Source: a virus
DNA: 34,138 nt
Direction: 5' to 3' (one strand)
Virus record (IMG/VR): IMGVR_UViG_3300036046_000382
Span: 1-34,138 of that record
Part shown: piece after piece, positions 31,114 through 34,138 of the stretch
How positions within the stretch are numbered: position 1 is the first letter of the stretch
Layout: each line of letters starts with the position of its first letter
The notes under the pieces: model-generated
Databases searched by the model: none
Told to the model about the DNA's origin: nothing
Seen by the model: only the letters and a program-made list of their open reading frames with translations
Position numbers and translations under genes: made by a program

Positions 31114-31201
31114 TGGTGGATGCGGATGGATTTGAACCACCGCGGCCCCTAGGGGCACCCGCTTTACAGGCGGGGGCAATCAACCGCTCTGCCACGCATC
31201 C
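31114..31201 (-). tRNA. tRNA-Tyr (GTA)
   Basis: An 88-base class II cloverleaf with encoded CCA. Acceptor GGATGCG/CGCATCC, anticodon stem CCCGC/GCGGG with loop CTGTAAA, a long variable arm (CCCC-TA-GGGG), and T arm GGTGG-TTCAAAT-CCATC. Confidence 0.9.
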
Positions 31202-31208
31202 GAAACTC

Positions 31209-31493
31209 TCACCCGGCTTTCGACCAGGCTTGCTGCTGCGCTGTGCGCCGCCGATGGCAGTTGGCACAGCGCACATCGCATTTCTCAATCTCTGCCCGCA
31301 GCCTGGCCAGGCTGCACCCGATGCTGACCAGGCGCGACACCCGCTCTGCCTTCTCGGCAGGGTCGCGGTGATCGAACTCCAGCACCACCGGGTCTGCCTC
31401 GCCACAGGCCACGCAAGGATGCGAGGCCAGGTGCTGCAGGACATGAGCGCGGCAGCGCTCCCGCTGGCGTGCCTGCGGGCTCAGTACCCGCAC
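31209..31493 (-). CDS. HNH endonuclease
   Basis: A 94-residue protein with the layout of free-standing HNH nucleases: C27-x-x-C30, then LEFDHRDP with D41-H42, and KCDVRCANCHRRRT with C76-x-x-C79 and H80. The four Cys would hold a structural zinc, while H42, N78 and H80 form the ββα-metal site. Its ATG lies 13 bases inside the end of the large terminase gene, and four tRNA genes follow. Free-standing HNH genes near terminase either take part in DNA packaging (cos-type phages) or are mobile homing enzymes. Confidence 0.8.
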   Translation of the reverse strand: MRVLSPQARQRERCRAHVLQHLASHPCVACGEADPVVLEFDHRDPAEKAERVSRLVSIGCSLARLRAEIEKCDVRCANCHRRRTAQQQAWSKAG

Positions 31494-32932
31494 ATATCGT
31501 CAAGCACCCCGAACGTCAGCACCGGCCCTACGTCCTGATGCTTGCTCGGCCAGGGCGTGTCTAGCAGCGGCTCGGCGATGCGGCTCAGCGCATCAAGCAT
31601 GTCGTCATGACGCCCGACCGGGAAGGCCAGGTATTCGTCCTCAATGAAGTCATGCACCAGGTCGCGCTGCTTGCCGTCACCCTGCGTGTAGTTGAGCGAT
31701 TCCGGTAGCCACACACGGCCCTGCTGGAACAGCGGGACCAGGCGCCGAATGCGCTCCTCTTTCTTCGTCTGGCCGCCCACCTCGGTGATGCTGAATCGGT
31801 ACGAACGCCGATTCATTTCAGCCTTGATGTGCTGCACATCGCTCATCATTCCGTAGCGCTCATACCGGACCTGGCCAGGCTTCCACTTGCGGTGAAGCCG
31901 GAACAGCATTTCCGTGCGCTCGGTCAGGTTGAGCCGGTCCCGAACCATGTCCAGGATGTAGTAGTTCTCATCGGAGCCGAGGCCTACCACCCACATCGAG
32001 GTGTAGTCGGCGTCAGTGGCCCCCTTCACCTTGGAGCGCTCCCCCGAGCTGGGGTCCACCAAGATGATCTTGAACATCGTTGACGGCTGGACCTGCGTGT
32101 AGTGGTTCAGCCATCCGCGCTTGAAGTCCGCGCCAGTGCCTGCGCGCGGGCGCTGCATGTAGAGCGCCTGCCAGTCCCGCGGAGGCAGCGTGGCCTTGAT
32201 CTGGCGCAGCCGGTCAATCGGGTACGCCTCAGGCCACAGAGCCTCGGTCGGGTTGTCGTCACAGTCCCATGCCGGAAGGTTCAGCACCTCCCAGTTTTCG
32301 TGCGCGTGGTCCTTCAGCAGCCAGCCGCTGAGGTCGTCCTCATGCCAGCGAGTCTGGATCACCACGATGGCGCCACCGGGCATCAGGCGCGTGTAGGCGA
32401 CCGAGGTGTACCAGTCCTTCAGGTTCTGGCGCATCCGGTCGCTGTCCGCCTCCTCGCGGTCCTTCACCGGGTCATCAATCAGCAGCAGGTGCGCGCCGCG
32501 ACCCGTGGCCGAGCCACCCACGCCGACAGCGAAGTAGGCGCCGCCCTGGACCGTGTTGAACTTGTTCGCAGCCGCGCTGTCGTCGCTGAGCTGCGTGCCC
32601 GGAAAGATGAGCTGATACAGCTCATCCTTGAGCTGGTTGCGCACCTTGCGGCCGAAGCCGTCAACCAGCTCCTGCGAGTAGCTGGCGTGCATGACCTGGT
32701 GCGTCGGGTGATGCCCCAGGTAGTAGGCCGGGAAATACTCCGAGGCCTCCATGCTCTTGCCGTGTCTGGGCGGCATGTTAATCATCAGCCGCTTGCACTC
32801 GCCGCTGACGACACGCTGTAGTGCGTCAGCAATCAGCCTGTGATGGTTCGCTGCCTTGTAACCAGGCCACTGGGCCACGCTGTACGCAACCAGGCTGGAG
32901 CGGCACAGCGGCAGGAGGTCGATGCCGCTCAC
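31481..32932 (-). CDS. terL: terminase large subunit
   Basis: A 483-residue protein with GTG start 32932 overlapping the preceding stop (GTGA). ATPase: Walker A-like MPPRHGKS at 53-60 and Walker B LLLIDDP at 149-155, with the coupling region following (VVIQTRWHEDD, 190-200). Nuclease: D293 in IILVDPSSG, D308/D310 in TDADY, and the late RHDDMLDAL (441-449) carrying D443, D444 and D447, consistent with an RNase H-like active site. The full length is as expected. It cuts and translocates DNA into the procapsid through the portal. The HNH gene overlaps its 3' end. Confidence 0.9.
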   Translation of the reverse strand: MSGIDLLPLCRSSLVAYSVAQWPGYKAANHHRLIADALQRVVSGECKRLMINMPPRHGKSMEASEYFPAYYLGHHPTHQVMHASYSQELVDGFGRKVRNQLKDELYQLIFPGTQLSDDSAAANKFNTVQGGAYFAVGVGGSATGRGAHLLLIDDPVKDREEADSDRMRQNLKDWYTSVAYTRLMPGGAIVVIQTRWHEDDLSGWLLKDHAHENWEVLNLPAWDCDDNPTEALWPEAYPIDRLRQIKATLPPRDWQALYMQRPRAGTGADFKRGWLNHYTQVQPSTMFKIILVDPSSGERSKVKGATDADYTSMWVVGLGSDENYYILDMVRDRLNLTERTEMLFRLHRKWKPGQVRYERYGMMSDVQHIKAEMNRRSYRFSITEVGGQTKKEERIRRLVPLFQQGRVWLPESLNYTQGDGKQRDLVHDFIEDEYLAFPVGRHDDMLDALSRIAEPLLDTPWPSKHQDVGPVLTFGVLDDMCGY

Positions 32933-33138
32933 TGCAGCGTGGTGTCTCCGACCGGATCAAGAACCGGCGCGATCAGCTGCACCTTGACCACCTCGTAGCG
33001 GTCAGCGCTGTAGAGCTGCTTGCGCCGCCCCTCGGCCTTGCCGTAGGTGCGATACAGGCGGGGCGCCGTGCTGCCACCATGCGGCGCATAGCCGCGGCCG
33101 GATAGGGTCTCACGGATCACGTAGTACACGCCCTCCAT
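32929..33138 (-). CDS. small hypothetical protein
   Basis: A 69-residue basic protein (MEGVYYVIRETLSGRGYAPH; then YRTYGKAEGRRKQLYSADRY). It overlaps terL by four bases and the upstream 30-residue membrane peptide by one (TGATG), so it is part of a coupled packaging cluster. The family is not recognised. Basic charge and place would fit a DNA-binding packaging accessory, but this is inference. Confidence 0.55.
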   Translation of the reverse strand: MEGVYYVIRETLSGRGYAPHGGSTAPRLYRTYGKAEGRRKQLYSADRYEVVKVQLIAPVLDPVGDTTLQ

Positions 33139-33230
33139 CAGTTGCCCTCAAACATCGTCCACATGGCCCAGGCCACCACGGACACAACGCCCGCGACAAA
33201 GCCTCCCGCGAACAGCAGGAACTCAAACAT
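33138..33230 (-). CDS. 30-residue membrane peptide
   Basis: MFEFLLFAGGFVAGVVSVVA and then WAMWTMFEGN. One membrane helix fills almost the whole peptide. The ATG has an AGGAGTT about six bases upstream on the minus strand, and the stop overlaps the next start. A very small gene with a proper ribosome-binding site and coupling is probably real. Function unknown. Confidence 0.55.
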   Translation of the reverse strand: MFEFLLFAGGFVAGVVSVVAWAMWTMFEGN

Positions 33231-33256
33231 GCACAACTCCTATGGGGTGGGTGGGG

Positions 33257-33676
33257 TCAGGTCTTGCTGAAGCCCTGGGATGCAAGGAACTCTTCAGCAA
33301 TTGCCCGGCTCTGCTCGGGCGTGAAATTCAGCACCTGCGCGGTCAGGTTGCCCTTGACCTCGACGCTCTTGAGCTTGGGCTGCGTGTACTGCAGCAACTC
33401 ATTCCAGATGCGAGCCTGCACATCAGCATCCAGCCCGCTCTGCACCTGGTTGCCGTTCTCGTCGGTCGGACACAGGATGGCAAGAATCTGCTCGGTCGGA
33501 TCAAGGCCACGCTCGGCCAGCACATCGGCCACAGCCTTGAGGTTGATGCGGCCCTTCACCTTCGCGGTGCGAGCCGGGTTCATGTGCAGCGTGACCGGCT
33601 TGGGCACGTTCTGCGCAGTGATGCCCTGCCACGCCCCGCGGATGGGGGCGCGACCAGGCTTGTTAGACAAAGGCAT
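33257..33676 (-). CDS. putative small terminase subunit
   Basis: A 139-residue protein encoded upstream of terL. The middle reads KGRINLKAVADVLAERGLDP and ARIWNELLQYTQPKLKSVEV, a layout I associate with small proteins in the terS position of podoviruses: a helix-turn-helix-like region followed by an oligomerisation helix. It has a basic N-terminus and a charged C-terminal helix (FTPEQSRAIAEEFLA). TerS proteins bind the packaging site and stimulate TerL. Only position and general layout support this; no clear family motif is visible. Confidence 0.45.
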   Translation of the reverse strand: MPLSNKPGRAPIRGAWQGITAQNVPKPVTLHMNPARTAKVKGRINLKAVADVLAERGLDPTEQILAILCPTDENGNQVQSGLDADVQARIWNELLQYTQPKLKSVEVKGNLTAQVLNFTPEQSRAIAEEFLASQGFSKT

Positions 33677-33827
33677 TCTTCACCGCAGTGCTGAAGCTGG
33701 CCTTGACGTTGCCAGGCGCGGCCTGGCTGGACTTGCCGGCCACCTGGCCATTGCCGGTCGGGCCCGGCACGCGGGTGGGCTTGCTGTTGGTGTTGAAGCC
33801 CTTGGGGGTGCAGTTCTTCTCGCTCAT
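33663..33827 (-). CDS. small disordered hypothetical protein
   Basis: A 54-residue protein (MSEKNCTPKGFNTNSKPTRV onward), rich in Lys, Asn, Ser, Gly and Pro and probably disordered. It overlaps the next gene by 14 bases. The sequence GFNTNSKPTRVPGPTG is basic and may bind nucleic acid or a partner protein. No family is recognised. Confidence 0.5.
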   Translation of the reverse strand: MSEKNCTPKGFNTNSKPTRVPGPTGNGQVAGKSSQAAPGNVKASFSTAVKNAFV

Positions 33828-33838
33828 GTCAGTTCCTT

Positions 33839-34138
33839 TCAGCGCCGCATGCCCGAATCTGGATCACGGTTAGCGGACTCGGCCGCCCAGGCCTGGCGCA
33901 TCGTTGCGACAGAAGGGGCAGCGGTTTGGGTCGGGCCGGTGATTTCCTTTGACGCTTGGGCGTCATCGAAATCAGGGGCGGGCATGTCGTTGTCGGTCAG
34001 GAAGGCCTGCACAAGCTGCATCACTTCCTCGGGGCTCTTCACCGCCTGGTCGATCACCTCGCCCGCGCCATCCTCGGCCTCGCTCACGGTGAACGTGCCA
34101 TCAGGCGTGCGGCTGATCGTCAGGGATTCAGAGGTCAT
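33839..34138 (-). CDS. hypothetical protein at the window edge
   Basis: A 99-residue acidic protein (MTSESLTISRTPDGTFTVSE; then IDQAVKSPEEVMQLVQAFLT). Its ATG is the last three bases of the window, so a longer start or a ribosome-binding site cannot be checked. The middle is one helix and the rest is likely disordered. Its position before the putative terS and terL genes suggests a role in the packaging or late-gene cluster. Not recognised. Confidence 0.5.
   Translation of the reverse strand: MTSESLTISRTPDGTFTVSEAEDGAGEVIDQAVKSPEEVMQLVQAFLTDNDMPAPDFDDAQASKEITGPTQTAAPSVATMRQAWAAESANRDPDSGMRR

Noticed and set aside
31016-31444. A minus-strand open frame running through the tRNA and HNH region
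   Set aside because: It is in another frame of the HNH gene and reads through two tRNA genes, so it is not a protein gene.
1-34138. CRISPR array or insertion sequence
   Set aside because: There is no regularly spaced repeat family of suitable length and no transposase. The only tandem repeat is the in-frame 75-bp duplication at 13891-14040.
1-34138. A prophage or lysogeny module
   Set aside because: No integrase, excisionase, repressor or attachment site was seen. This says nothing about the DNA outside the window.

Overview
This window is the structural and packaging half of a tailed bacteriophage with a short-tailed (podovirus) gene set. It contains terminase, portal, scaffold, an N4-gp56-type major capsid protein, an SU10-like head-tail adaptor, a nozzle-type tail protein, fibre proteins and very large ejected internal proteins. 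There is no tape-measure, sheath or major tail-tube gene. The DNA is GC-rich, genes overlap by 1-14 bases, and GTG/TTG starts are common. The H-NS-family protein has a C-terminal motif like those of Burkholderiales, and the holin resembles the GTA type. I infer a betaproteobacterial (Burkholderiales) host, but nothing in the window proves it. No replication, RNA polymerase, integrase or repressor gene is visible, so the window is probably not the whole genome or the phage relies heavily on its host.

Layout: positions 1-2625 carry eight small plus-strand genes: a methyltransferase-like protein, a CxxC protein, an H-NS-like DNA-binding protein, three unknowns and two small two-helix membrane proteins. 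They look like the end of an early/accessory region. From 2616 to the right edge all genes are on the minus strand, so transcription of the late block runs from 34138 down to 2616. In that order come small genes and a putative small terminase subunit (34.1-33.1 kb), large terminase (32.9-31.5 kb), an HNH endonuclease and four tRNA genes (31.5-30.9 kb), portal, a spike/fibre cluster and endolysin (30.7-25.5 kb), scaffold and capsid (25.3-22.2 kb), adaptor and nozzle (22.1-19.0 kb), fibre-associated proteins (19.0-16.3 kb), membrane/lysis proteins (16.3-15.3 kb), internal/ejection proteins including a 2203-residue polyvalent protein (15.3-4.0 kb), and two unknown proteins downstream of a terminator (3.9-2.6 kb).

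Intrinsic terminators at 3876-3910, 15910-15936, 22170-22198 and a tandem pair at 25326-25378 divide the late block into segments. A degenerate 19-bp element occurs in three of the intergenic gaps, always in the same orientation (15978, 22931, 25408). It is the best candidate for a phage-specific regulatory signal.

The most interesting items are: the giant ejected protein, in which an HEIMH zinc-peptidase-like domain and a Barnase/EndoU/RelE-type (PBECR-like) nuclease domain are embedded between membrane-active and LPD38-like regions; the phage H-NS homologue with an altered minor-groove loop; the repeated intergenic element; a tRNA-Ile with C instead of the near-universal U at position 33; and a Gly/Asp/Trp-rich virion protein with a perfect 75-bp tandem duplication.
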